Source: Cellulophaga baltica
GTDB lineage: Bacteria; Bacteroidota; Bacteroidia; Flavobacteriales; Flavobacteriaceae
Assembly: GCF_900102165.1 (NCBI RefSeq)
Contig: NZ_FNBD01000001.1
Location: 525,697-589,696, forward strand
DNA length: 64,000 nucleotides
Reading direction: 5' to 3'
Position 1 is the first letter of the stretch. The number at the start of each line of letters is the position of its first letter. Made by a program: the position numbers and the translations under genes. This document shows positions 16,396 through 25,222 of the stretch, piece by piece. The notes below the pieces were generated by a model, which was not told where the DNA came from, ran no database searches, and saw only the letters and a program-made list of their open reading frames with translations.

Positions 16396-16809
16396 TTACT
16401 TTTTTTCTATTCCTGCACTATTCGCTTCAAGGTATTTTTTAAATTCAGCACCAGAGGTAAGCTGATAGTAGTTCTCACCAAATACTAATACAGGAAATTG
16501 CACCAATTTTGGATTCTTATCTAAAATTTTAATCCAATCATGAGCTTCCATATCAATAGCTTTATCACCATATAATTTTACAAAGTCTGGATGCTCTGTA
16601 TCTATGAGTTGCTTTACAGGGATTTCTAGTTTCTCGGCCAGCTCTGCCCACTGCGTTCCTGTAATATTTGTTTTAGAAATATCTATTCCTAAAACTTCTT
16701 TATCAGAAGCTTGTACATAGCCATAACATTGTTTTCCTATACTATTTTCTGAATTGTAAAACAGCGTGATTTTATTTTTATTTGTTGAAATGACTCCCAT
16801 ATCTTCCAT
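16396..16809 (-). CDS. ArsC/Spx-like thioredoxin-fold protein lacking the catalytic cysteine
   Basis: A 137-residue protein matching the arsenate-reductase-related fold: strand ITLFYNSE, helix, GIDISKTNITGTQWAELAEKL, then PKLVQFPVLVFGENYYQL near the C-terminus, which carries the cis-proline region. In active ArsC-type proteins the first loop reads NSRCSKSR; here it reads NSENSIGKQ, so the reactive Cys is replaced. Redox catalysis is therefore unlikely and a binding role more likely. The start could also be Met4. It sits between two AsmA/DUF748-like genes. Confidence 0.7.
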   Translation of the reverse strand: MEDMGVISTNKNKITLFYNSENSIGKQCYGYVQASDKEVLGIDISKTNITGTQWAELAEKLEIPVKQLIDTEHPDFVKLYGDKAIDMEAHDWIKILDKNPKLVQFPVLVFGENYYQLTSGAEFKKYLEANSAGIEKK

Positions 16810-16888
16810 GTCTAGTATTTTGAGTAAAGATATCTTAGAACCCTGACCAGTAGTATCTTATTTCATTTTATTATTAATCCGATTACAT

Positions 16889-18487
16889 CTATTCTTTTTT
16901 ACCGTTTCCTACCATGGTATGCAAGATTCCATCCTTTACATTAATCCATAAATAATTGAAGAACGATTTTGTGGGATCTCTTTCCACTTCTATTTGCCCA
17001 TGTCTAAATCCATGTTCATCCGTATTAGAGCCATCATTTGTAAAGATGTTTACCACTGTGGTTAAAAATTTATTCACCCCTAGACGGTCTTTTTTCAAGA
17101 CAACAAAACTAAAATCAGAGTAATTCATTTTTATATCTCCAGAAGATACATATTCATCTCCGCTAATGGTAAAATATAAAGCATCTATAGTGCCCTTTGC
17201 CTCTGCTCTTAAGTTAGGTCTTAAGAATGCATCTAATTCTTCGGTGTTAAAATTAGAAATAACCCCAGAAGCTTTAAATAGATGCTTGCCATTTTCCTCA
17301 TAGAAAGACCAATCTAATTCAATAGGGGCTGCTCCCATAATTTTGGCCTTATTCTTAATCGTAAGTGGTTTTGAGCCCACACTAGAAATATTTTTCATCA
17401 CAGAGGTCACCTCTGTAAAAATTAATTCTCCTGGTTTGGTAGTTGGCGAAACTAACTCTGAATAAGATACGCTTCCGTTTTCTACCAACAAACAAGGAAT
17501 AGTTAAACCGAAAGGCAAGTTTCTGATTGTTTTTCCAAACATATCTGTTAGAGTATAGTCATCTGGCATTAGCTTATTCCTATACATTTCTAAGGCCAAT
17601 CCTTTAATTACAACAGAGGGTATTTTCACATCAAGAGAGTCTTGTTCTATCTTAAAATCGAACTTAGAAAGAGTCACCTCGGGTATTTTCAGACAGATCC
17701 AATCGCGCTCTTTTGCAATATGCTTTTGCAACGCCACTTTGGTATACTTTGTCTTTAACTCTACCCCATTAAGCACTATTGCACCATCAGATTTAAGAGT
17801 ATCAATATGCAAATTTTCATACGGCCCTAAAGCTGTTTTAATTGCAGTTGCCGCTAAAGTATAAGAAGAATATGTAAAAGGAATTTTGTCCTGTAGGGTA
17901 TTAGAAGATAGCTTAATATCGTTCACACCAATAGCTATCGCTTCCGCAGAAAACAGCAAACTATCGGTTTTTCTATCTACCAACTTCAAGTCTGCATGTA
18001 CTAATTGAAAATTCTGAATTGCTATTTTTTCTTTAAAATTTGATGGCGTAGGTTTCTCAGTAGTGGTGGTGTCCTTTGTTTGAAATGCCGCAGTTACTCC
18101 GTCTAGTTTTATATGGTCGATGGAAATAGTACCATGCCTGAAATACGCTACATATCCAAAACCGTCTAGGCTTAGATTGCTAATTTTTGCAGTGTTCAAC
18201 AACGATTGATGCGCTAAGGTGATGTTCTCTAGACTAAGGCGACTAGAAAGTAAATTTAAACTCAGTTCTTCATACTCCACGTGCAGCGTAGACGCAAGTT
18301 CTATTTTTAACGCTTGAGCAATTTTGCTTTTTACGTAAAAATGTACCGCGCTATAGAGTACTACAAATAGTGTTATTGTACCAAGTGTCCAGAAAATATG
18401 ATTCTTACGTAAAATTGGTTTCAATGGAAATTTAGTTTTGTTTAAGGATGTAAACTTCTTTAATTTATAAGTTAATCCGCATCCCAA
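16889..18487 (-). CDS. Second AsmA/DUF748-like envelope protein
   Basis: A 532-residue protein with a cytoplasmic basic N-terminus, one membrane helix (about residues 32-52) and a large periplasmic beta-rich region. Its start SKIAQALKIELASTLHVEYEELSLNLLSSRLSLENITL resembles AsmA-type N-termini. The C-terminal part (FNTEELDAFLRPNLRAEAKGTIDALYF) resembles DUF748 repeats. It looks like a distant relative of the 375-residue protein downstream. An internal ATG nearer the membrane helix is an alternative start. No catalytic motif is seen. Confidence 0.65.
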   Translation of the reverse strand: MGCGLTYKLKKFTSLNKTKFPLKPILRKNHIFWTLGTITLFVVLYSAVHFYVKSKIAQALKIELASTLHVEYEELSLNLLSSRLSLENITLAHQSLLNTAKISNLSLDGFGYVAYFRHGTISIDHIKLDGVTAAFQTKDTTTTEKPTPSNFKEKIAIQNFQLVHADLKLVDRKTDSLLFSAEAIAIGVNDIKLSSNTLQDKIPFTYSSYTLAATAIKTALGPYENLHIDTLKSDGAIVLNGVELKTKYTKVALQKHIAKERDWICLKIPEVTLSKFDFKIEQDSLDVKIPSVVIKGLALEMYRNKLMPDDYTLTDMFGKTIRNLPFGLTIPCLLVENGSVSYSELVSPTTKPGELIFTEVTSVMKNISSVGSKPLTIKNKAKIMGAAPIELDWSFYEENGKHLFKASGVISNFNTEELDAFLRPNLRAEAKGTIDALYFTISGDEYVSSGDIKMNYSDFSFVVLKKDRLGVNKFLTTVVNIFTNDGSNTDEHGFRHGQIEVERDPTKSFFNYLWINVKDGILHTMVGNGKKE

Positions 18488-18580
18488 TCCATTTAATAAT
18501 TAACTGTAATAACAGCAATAGCGCTAAATGTCCTATGAAATTAAGTACTTTGATTTAGAATTTAAAACTCCAACCACTAC

Positions 18581-20005
18581 ATGATCAAAACAATACTTTT
18601 AATTGGTTACCTTATATTGACATTGTGGGCATTTGGAAGCATTGTTCTTCACGGTTCAAGACCTACTAAATCGTTAAGTTGGTTATTAACCATTATAGCC
18701 ATACCTTTTGGTGGCCCCATACTCTATTATCTCTTTGGCGTCAATAGAAGAAAATTTCGTTTTTTTAGACTTAGACAAACGGAGAGAAGGCGTTTATATG
18801 ATGAGACCTACAAAAGCCTATCAACCACAGAAGACGACATTCATGTTCATGAAAACAAATACGAAAAGCTATCTAATTTAAATAAGAAAAACACATTCTT
18901 CCCTTCTTACAAAGGCAATAATGTCACAATTCTTAATGATGGAGAAGAAACCTTTGATGCCATTTTTGAAGCCATAAAAAATGCAAAATCTTTTGTACAC
19001 CTACAATATTATATTTTTGAAGAAGGCGAATTAACAGAACGATTTTATGAATTGTTTAAAGCGAAAATTAAAGAAGGGGTAGAAGTACGTTTAATTTATG
19101 ATTCTGTTGGAAGTTTTTCCTTTAGAGGCAAAACAATAAAACGCTTTAAAGATATTGGAGTACAAGCTTACCCTATGATGCCCCTTCGTTTTGGTAGCTT
19201 GCTCTTTACCTTAAATTATAGAAACCATAGAAAAATTCTGATTATCGATGGTTGTATAGGGTTTACGGGAGGTGTAAATGTATCTGACAAGTACATAAAA
19301 AAAAGTTCCCCTCTTGGCATCTGGAAAGATTTACATGTACGATTAGAAGGCCCTGTAGTTAACAGCTTGCACCGTGTTTTTATCAAAGATTATCACTTTG
19401 CGAGCAGTAAAGAGATGCTTATCAATGAAAAATACTTGCCTAATCTTAAGCCTATAGGGGAAAGTACGGTACAAATAGTGGCTAGTGGGCCAGACTCCAG
19501 ACAGCCTGCCGTAATGCAACAGTATATTTCTATGATTAATAGCGCTACATCATCAATCTATATTGCCAATCCTTATTTTATTCCCGGTACCACTGTATTA
19601 CAAGCTATCAAAATTGCTGCCCTAAGTGGAATTGAAGTAAGTCTCTTAATTCCTAATAAATCAGATTCGCTAATGGCAAAACACTCTATGTTTTCCAGGT
19701 TTGAAGAGCTCCTCGCTATTGGCGTAAACATCTATTTACGAGAAGACTTCTCGCACAGTAAAGTTATACTGATTGATAATGAAGTTGCGTCTGTAGGATC
19801 TGGGAATTTTGACTATCGCAGCTTCGAACATAATTTTGAAGCCAATGCCGTTATTTATGATAAAAAGATTACCGAGGCTATTTGTAAAGAATTTACAGAA
19901 TATTGTGAAATTAATAAAAGCTTAGATTACGAAACCTTTAAAAACCGTCCATTTTATCAGCGTTTTATAGAAGGAATCGCTAAATTTTTCAGTCCGCTAC
20001 TCTAA
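18581..20005 (+). CDS. cls: Cardiolipin synthase (phospholipase D family)
   Basis: A 474-residue enzyme that joins two phosphatidylglycerols into cardiolipin at the inner membrane. Two N-terminal helices (residues 4-23 and 33-53) form the PLDc_N anchor. Two HxKxxxxD active-site motifs follow: H216, K218, D223 (HRKILIID, then GFTGG) and H392, K394, D399 (HSKVILID, then GSGNFDYRS). Length is the usual 470-510. It is divergent from the AsmA-like genes, which are also envelope-lipid related. Confidence 0.93.
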   Translation: MIKTILLIGYLILTLWAFGSIVLHGSRPTKSLSWLLTIIAIPFGGPILYYLFGVNRRKFRFFRLRQTERRRLYDETYKSLSTTEDDIHVHENKYEKLSNLNKKNTFFPSYKGNNVTILNDGEETFDAIFEAIKNAKSFVHLQYYIFEEGELTERFYELFKAKIKEGVEVRLIYDSVGSFSFRGKTIKRFKDIGVQAYPMMPLRFGSLLFTLNYRNHRKILIIDGCIGFTGGVNVSDKYIKKSSPLGIWKDLHVRLEGPVVNSLHRVFIKDYHFASSKEMLINEKYLPNLKPIGESTVQIVASGPDSRQPAVMQQYISMINSATSSIYIANPYFIPGTTVLQAIKIAALSGIEVSLLIPNKSDSLMAKHSMFSRFEELLAIGVNIYLREDFSHSKVILIDNEVASVGSGNFDYRSFEHNFEANAVIYDKKITEAICKEFTEYCEINKSLDYETFKNRPFYQRFIEGIAKFFSPLL

Positions 20006-20070
20006 ATGTAAAAAATGCATAAGAGTTAATATATTCGTTGAACTGAGCAATAGCCTATGCAAGTTTCCTA

Positions 20071-20078
20071 TATATTTG
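20071..20078 (+). promoter_or_regulatory. -7 element before the small outer-membrane protein gene
   Basis: TATATTTG fits TAnnTTTG, 28 bases before the ATG at 20106. A -33 TTG is present only at a 30-base spacing, so recognition is uncertain. Confidence 0.4.
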
Positions 20079-20105
20079 TCTCGAATAATTTTTAAACAAA
20101 CAACA

Positions 20106-20576
20106 ATGAAAAAAATATTAGGTGTATTTGCAATCATTCTACTTGCCAGCATTTCTGCACAGGCACAAAGTATCTCTAAAAATGCTTTAGGTCTTAGATT
20201 AGGAGACAATGACGGATTTGGCGGTGAGATATCATACCAAAGATATTTAAAGGAAAACAACCGTTTAGAGTTTGATTTAGGATGGAGAGATTCTAACAAT
20301 GTAGACGCGTTTAAACTAGTTGGTTTATACCAATGGGTAATGCCTATTGAAGGAAACTTTAATTGGTTCGTAGGTGCTGGTGCAGGTATTGGATCTTTTG
20401 ATGCTGGCGAAAACGATGGTACTTTTGCTTTAATTGCAGGTGATATAGGTATCGAGTATAATTTTGATTTCCCTTTGATACTATCCTTAGATATGCGTCC
20501 TGAACTAGGATTCAATGACAATTATTCTGATGATTTAGATTTAGATATCGCCTTAGGGATCAGATATCAATTTTAA
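20106..20576 (+). CDS. Small outer-membrane beta-barrel protein
   Basis: A 156-residue protein. The start at 20106 places a clean signal peptide first (MKKILGVFAIILLASISAQAQ). An upstream start at 20076 would bury it. The mature part alternates hydrophobic and polar residues and has Gly-Asn-Asp turns (GLRLGDNDGFGGEISYQRYL). It ends DIALGIRYQF, with the terminal aromatic residue recognised by the BAM machinery. It probably forms an eight-stranded barrel. The zincin-like gene starts 4 bases after its stop. Confidence 0.8.
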   Translation: MKKILGVFAIILLASISAQAQSISKNALGLRLGDNDGFGGEISYQRYLKENNRLEFDLGWRDSNNVDAFKLVGLYQWVMPIEGNFNWFVGAGAGIGSFDAGENDGTFALIAGDIGIEYNFDFPLILSLDMRPELGFNDNYSDDLDLDIALGIRYQF

Positions 20577-20580
20577 ATAC

Positions 20581-21231
20581 ATGAAAAAGAGAATAAAAAA
20601 TAAAAAGTGGCAATTTGCCACTTTTTTACTTTTAGCACTAGCCACACTTATAATCTACGAAAATATGATAGAAAAAAATTCAGAACATATTATCCCAGAT
20701 ACAATTCGTAAGGAAGCGGAGTTTGCCTTATCTCATTATCCGGAATTAAAAAATACCCGAATTGAATTTAAATTTAAAAAGGATATTAAAAAATCAATCA
20801 TGCAAGCGCAACCCTCTTTTCTAAGCTTATTACGGCCTAAAAAGAAACGAAGCTACTATATTTTTATAAGTGAAAACTTTGAAATAGAAGGACAGAAATT
20901 TGCTACTAAAGATATTCCTGAAAACGTTATGATAGGATGGTTAGGACACGAGCTAGGACACGTCATGGACTATAGAAACCGTAGTAGTTTAAATCTAATT
21001 TGGTTTGGCATAAAGTATTACTTTATAGACGCATCAATCAAAGAAGCAGAAAGAGCTGCAGATTCTCATGCAGTTGCTAAAAATTTAGACGGATATATTC
21101 TTGACACTAAAAACTTTATATTAAACAACACTAATTTATCAGAAATCTATAAAGCTCGAATTAGAAAATATTATTTATCTCCAGATGAGATTATGATTCT
21201 TGTAGAAGAACGTGACAAAGCAAAACAATAG
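20581..21231 (+). CDS. Membrane-anchored zincin-like putative metalloprotease
   Basis: A 216-residue protein with a basic N-terminus and one membrane helix (about residues 11-28). The signature is H123-E124-L-G-H127 followed by VMDYRNRS. A downstream EAERAADSHAV helix (residues 155-165) offers E157 or D161 as third zinc ligand, in the gluzincin style where the helix also marks a tetrahelical 'ADxHA' motif. No known peptidase family is matched with certainty. It is four bases after the outer-membrane protein gene, so a two-gene unit is likely. Confidence 0.65.
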   Translation: MKKRIKNKKWQFATFLLLALATLIIYENMIEKNSEHIIPDTIRKEAEFALSHYPELKNTRIEFKFKKDIKKSIMQAQPSFLSLLRPKKKRSYYIFISENFEIEGQKFATKDIPENVMIGWLGHELGHVMDYRNRSSLNLIWFGIKYYFIDASIKEAERAADSHAVAKNLDGYILDTKNFILNNTNLSEIYKARIRKYYLSPDEIMILVEERDKAKQ

Positions 21232-21251
21232 TTACGTATAACTACTGTTTT
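21222..21251. terminator. Overlapping bidirectional terminator
   Basis: AAAACAATAGTTA pairs with TAACTACTGTTTT with one wobble around CGTA. It covers the stop codons of both convergent genes (21231 and 21242). Confidence 0.65.
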
Positions 21252-22762
21252 GCAACAAATTCTTCCCAAGTTTTAAACTTCTCTTCATTCATTACCCGCT
21301 CCATTTTTACTTGCCCACCTTTCTTCTTCTTGGCTCCACTCCACTCATGAAAAACGGAAGGAGACACTACGGCCACTTTTACTCCTTTTAATGCCTTAGA
21401 ACGGGCCACCCTATAGTTCTTATTAGCTTCTTTTAAATGTTCATCTAAAGCTGCAACAACCTCTTCCGTAACCAAATTGCTTTCACACCCCAGATACCAA
21501 CTATGGTAAAAATCGTCCTCAAAACGTTTAGCACACAAGGTATATTCAGGTATTTTTACGTTAAACACTTCTTCTATATGATTAACAGCGTCATCTAATT
21601 TATTTACGGACAACTGAGAACCAACAGTATTTAAAAAGAATTTAGTTCTTCCCGTAATTTTAATTTCTGCACGCGCTACGTCCGTAAATTCAATAGTATC
21701 CCCAATAAGATAACGCCACGTACCCGAAACGGTACTTATAATTAAAGCATAGTCTTGATCTTTCGCTACTTCCGATAATCTTAAGGTAGGAGCATCACTC
21801 GTCAAGGAACCGTCTTGATTAATGTATTCTGGTTTAAAGGGCACAAACTCAAAATAGATTCCGTTGTTCGTTGCTAATTTCATTGCATCGGTTTCTGGTC
21901 TAGATTGGAAAGCTATAAAACCTTCTGAGGCCAAATAGGTATCTATAACCGTCATAGGTTTCCCCATTAAAGCCATAAAACTTTTTTCGTATGGCCCAAA
22001 AGCTACTCCACCAGAAGTATACACTTGTAAATTTGGCCAAATTTCATGTATGTTTTTTAAGTTATGATCTGCTATGACCTTTTCCAACATTAATTCTATC
22101 CATGAAGGTATACCGCTTAAAGCACCAATATCCCAATTTTTGGCATTATCAGATATTTTCTGAACCCGCTCATCCCAATCCTCTATTTGTGCAATTTCTT
22201 CCCCTGGTTTATAGTAATCTCTAAACCAAAACGGAATATTACTTGCACTTATTCCACTTATTTCGCCTTCCAGATGTGTGTCTTTTTCGGTTAAATCTGT
22301 AGAACTCCCCAACATTAAAATTCCTTTTTCAAAAAATTCTGCCGGCAAATCAAAATTCGCTAACGCAGATACTTGATCAATACCTGTACTTTTTATAGCA
22401 GCAATCATGTCATCTGTTACCGGTATTTTCTTGCTAGATTTCCCCGTAGTACCAGAACTCAATGCATAATAATCTGGTCTTCCTGGCCACGTAATATTTT
22501 CACCACCTTCATGAAGTTTATGCCACCATTCTGCATTCATTTTGTTATAATCAAAGAAAGGAATAGTTTCTGAAAACTGCTTAGATGTATTTTCAGAAGC
22601 TAAAAGCTCATCAAATTTATAATGAATTCCAAACGCTGTATCCTTTGCTGTATCAAGCAAATCTTTCAATACTTGTTCTTGTTCTTCTATTGGGTTAGAC
22701 TCTGATGTTAGTATATCTTTTAAATCTATAATCCCTTTTATTACTGCTCCTAAAATTGCCAT
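21242..22762 (-). CDS. GH3 auxin-responsive-promoter family (acyl-adenylating) protein
   Basis: A 506-residue adenylate-forming enzyme of the family named after plant GH3 acyl-amido synthetases (PF03321), unrelated to glycoside hydrolase GH3. The ATP-binding motif is YYALSSGTTGKSSKKIPVT near residue 98. TSGGVAFGPYEKSF, then WRYLIGDTIEFTDVARAEIKITGRTKFFLNTVGSQLS are the conserved later blocks. A start at 22804 adds 14 residues without similarity; ATG 22762 is preferred. It likely activates a carboxylic acid as an acyl-adenylate; substrate unknown. Confidence 0.85.
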   Translation of the reverse strand: MAILGAVIKGIIDLKDILTSESNPIEEQEQVLKDLLDTAKDTAFGIHYKFDELLASENTSKQFSETIPFFDYNKMNAEWWHKLHEGGENITWPGRPDYYALSSGTTGKSSKKIPVTDDMIAAIKSTGIDQVSALANFDLPAEFFEKGILMLGSSTDLTEKDTHLEGEISGISASNIPFWFRDYYKPGEEIAQIEDWDERVQKISDNAKNWDIGALSGIPSWIELMLEKVIADHNLKNIHEIWPNLQVYTSGGVAFGPYEKSFMALMGKPMTVIDTYLASEGFIAFQSRPETDAMKLATNNGIYFEFVPFKPEYINQDGSLTSDAPTLRLSEVAKDQDYALIISTVSGTWRYLIGDTIEFTDVARAEIKITGRTKFFLNTVGSQLSVNKLDDAVNHIEEVFNVKIPEYTLCAKRFEDDFYHSWYLGCESNLVTEEVVAALDEHLKEANKNYRVARSKALKGVKVAVVSPSVFHEWSGAKKKKGGQVKMERVMNEEKFKTWEEFVAKQ

Positions 22763-22856
22763 GCTGTTTTTTTTTATAATGTTGGTTAGAAAAAAATCGG
22801 TCAAGAAAATTCCCAGACCGATCCTTAAATACGTACGATATGTTAGTATCTAATAC

Positions 22857-23420
22857 CTAAGCATTAGCAACTTGCTTATCATGCTTGCCCTCTCCAATTT
22901 CTTCAATTACTTTGCTGATAAAAGCTGGTAAATCGTCCGGATTTCTGCTGGTTACAAGTCCGCTGTCTACCACAACCTCTTTATCCAACCAAGTTGCTCC
23001 TGCATTTAAAACATCATCCTTAATGCTTTTAAAAGAAGTTACCTCTCTATTTTCTATAACTCCTGCGCTAATTAACAACCAAGGAGCATGGCAAATAGCT
23101 GCTACTGGTTTGTGACTCTTAAAAAAACTTCTAATAAATTCTAAAGAATTTTCATCTGTTCTTAAGGTATCTGGATTAGCAACACCACCTGGTAATACTA
23201 ACGCATTGTAATCTGCTTCTTTAGCATCTTTTACAAGTTTAGTAACTGAAATGGCTTCACCCCAGTTCTTATCTTCCCAACTTTTTATTTCACCCTCTTT
23301 GATTGAAATTATATCGACAGATGCTCCTTCATTCTTTAAAGCATTTAGGGGCTCAAATAATTCAGATTTTTCGAATCCGTCTGTAGCTAGAATAGCTACT
23401 TTTTTGTCTTGTAGTTTCAT
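22857..23420 (-). CDS. DJ-1/PfpI family protein (YhbO/PfpI-type)
   Basis: A 187-residue class I glutamine-amidotransferase-like protein. The nucleophile elbow is AICHAPW (Cys near residue 111) with an adjacent His, and an upstream Glu (KSELFEP) helps activate the thiol. Members are reported as stress-protective hydrolases or deglycases. The C-terminal SRNPDDLPAF block places it in the PfpI/YhbO subgroup. It sits upstream of the GH3-auxin-type gene on the same strand, 95 bases away. Confidence 0.88.
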   Translation of the reverse strand: MKLQDKKVAILATDGFEKSELFEPLNALKNEGASVDIISIKEGEIKSWEDKNWGEAISVTKLVKDAKEADYNALVLPGGVANPDTLRTDENSLEFIRSFFKSHKPVAAICHAPWLLISAGVIENREVTSFKSIKDDVLNAGATWLDKEVVVDSGLVTSRNPDDLPAFISKVIEEIGEGKHDKQVANA

Positions 23421-23586
23421 AGATATATTTTTTAATTCATTAGTTTTTTACATACTACTCTTGCGAGTATACCACGTAAAATTACAACCGAAGCGAATAA
23501 AAAATGTGCTCTAATACATGTATAATGAACGCATAAGCAAAGAGTTAGCGTTAACAATTACTACAAACAACCAATAAATGTGCGTA

Positions 23587-25212
23587 CTACTCTAAGGGCG
23601 TTCCTCTTAAACGCTTAAATTGCTTATAAGCTTCCTCTATTTGTTCTTGTGAGGCTTTCTCAAATTCTCTATCTGTGACCTTATATACTTTCTGAACACT
23701 ATCTAACTTTTTGTGCATCATAGCACGAACATACCTATAATTAAAATCATTAATTAAATTATGAAGTTCTTTCGGGTCATTTTCAAGGTCATAGAGCTCC
23801 CATGCATCAATATCATCAAAAAAATGAATGAGTTTGTATTTTTGAGTTCTGACACCGTAATGCTTTTTCACCATATGAAAGGCCGGATAATCATAATAGT
23901 GATAGTAAACCACCTGTCTAAAATCATTTTCGTTCAAACTCCCGTCTAGCAAACCTCTAAATGATTCTCCTTGCATCTCTGACGCGTATTTTGATATCCC
24001 TGCAAAATCTAGAAATGTTGGCGCAAAATCTAAATTCTGTACCATAGCGTTAATAGTGGTATTGCCTTTTATCGTTCCTGGATACTGAATTAACAATGGA
24101 GTTCCAAAAGATTCTTCGTACATAAACCGTTTATCAAACCAACCTTTTTCTCCTAAATAAAACCCTTGATCAGAGGTATAAACTACTATAGTATTCTCTT
24201 CTAGCTTATTTTCTTTTAGATAGTCTAATAACTGCCCTACGCCTTCATCTACAGCCGCAATCGTCCCCATATAATCTTGGAGATACCGCTGTCCTTTCCA
24301 TCGTGCCAAAGCTTCTCCATGCAAGTTTGCCGTATGGAATGCATTATTTTTAGAGCGATAGGCCGCATCCCAAGCTTCTCTTTGCGACAAAGTCATCCGA
24401 TCAAAATCTGTTGGCCATGGGTTGTGCGCCAAAGAAGCATTCCCATATTCTTGTGTCATTTTTAAATCATGGCCCTCATACATATCTTTATAAATGGTTT
24501 GCCATTGTGCCGCTCCTGCTAATTGATCCTCAAAAGTTGGAAAATACGTATGAGGTAGCGGAAAATGCACACTATCATTTTTATTGGCATGACGAAGCGC
24601 AGGCATCCAATTCCTATGAGGAGCCTTATGCTGTACCATCATAAAAAATGGTGTGGTGTCCTGTTCTCTGTTCTTTAACCAATGTAACGCATCATTGGTA
24701 ATTATATCTGTGGCATATCCTTCAATACGGGTCGTATCGCCTTTCTGAATAAAATCTGGATTGTAGTAGTTGCCTTGATCCACAATTATTTTCCAATCAT
24801 CAAAACCTTCTGGATATCCATGCAAGTGCCACTTACCAAATAAAGCAGTTTTATACCCTGCTTGTTGCATCATCTTTGGCAGGGTAGGCTGACTACCATC
24901 AAAATGATCTCCGTTTTGCCTGAAACCGTTCATATGACTATGCTTCCCCGTTAATATTACTGCCCTACTGGGGCCGCAAATAGAATTGGTGACATAACTA
25001 TGCTTGAAAAGCGCGCCATTCTCCGCAATCCTATCAATATTAGGAGTGGGTGCTATTTTACCTATGGGATGACCATAAGCGCTAATGGCCTGCATAGCAT
25101 GATCATCTGCCATGATAAATATAATATTTGGCCTTTTCTTCTCTTTAATTTTTTCCATATCAGCACAAGATGCCAACCATACAACTAGAAAAGAAAAGAC
25201 CAGATATTTCAT
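23587..25212 (-). CDS. Sulfatase (lipoprotein, type I formylglycine-dependent)
   Basis: A 541-residue sulfatase at the end of the polysaccharide locus. The signal peptide ends at WLASC (C16), so it is probably a lipoprotein. Active-site landmarks: RPNIIFIMADD with D36/D37 for calcium, and C79-G-P-S-R, the motif converted to formylglycine by an anaerobic or aerobic maturase. GKWHLHG and TSDQGFYLGEKGW are further sulfatase blocks. The gene follows the GH3 glucosidase by 10 bases. It implies that the natural substrate is sulfated, or that the locus serves more than one glycan. Confidence 0.88.
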   Translation of the reverse strand: MKYLVFSFLVVWLASCADMEKIKEKKRPNIIFIMADDHAMQAISAYGHPIGKIAPTPNIDRIAENGALFKHSYVTNSICGPSRAVILTGKHSHMNGFRQNGDHFDGSQPTLPKMMQQAGYKTALFGKWHLHGYPEGFDDWKIIVDQGNYYNPDFIQKGDTTRIEGYATDIITNDALHWLKNREQDTTPFFMMVQHKAPHRNWMPALRHANKNDSVHFPLPHTYFPTFEDQLAGAAQWQTIYKDMYEGHDLKMTQEYGNASLAHNPWPTDFDRMTLSQREAWDAAYRSKNNAFHTANLHGEALARWKGQRYLQDYMGTIAAVDEGVGQLLDYLKENKLEENTIVVYTSDQGFYLGEKGWFDKRFMYEESFGTPLLIQYPGTIKGNTTINAMVQNLDFAPTFLDFAGISKYASEMQGESFRGLLDGSLNENDFRQVVYYHYYDYPAFHMVKKHYGVRTQKYKLIHFFDDIDAWELYDLENDPKELHNLINDFNYRYVRAMMHKKLDSVQKVYKVTDREFEKASQEQIEEAYKQFKRLRGTPLE

Positions 25213-25222
25213 TAAAATACTT

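Noticed and set aside
21242-22762. Glycoside hydrolase family 3
   Set aside because: Name coincidence: this is the GH3 auxin-type adenylating family with SSGTTGKS, not a glucosidase.
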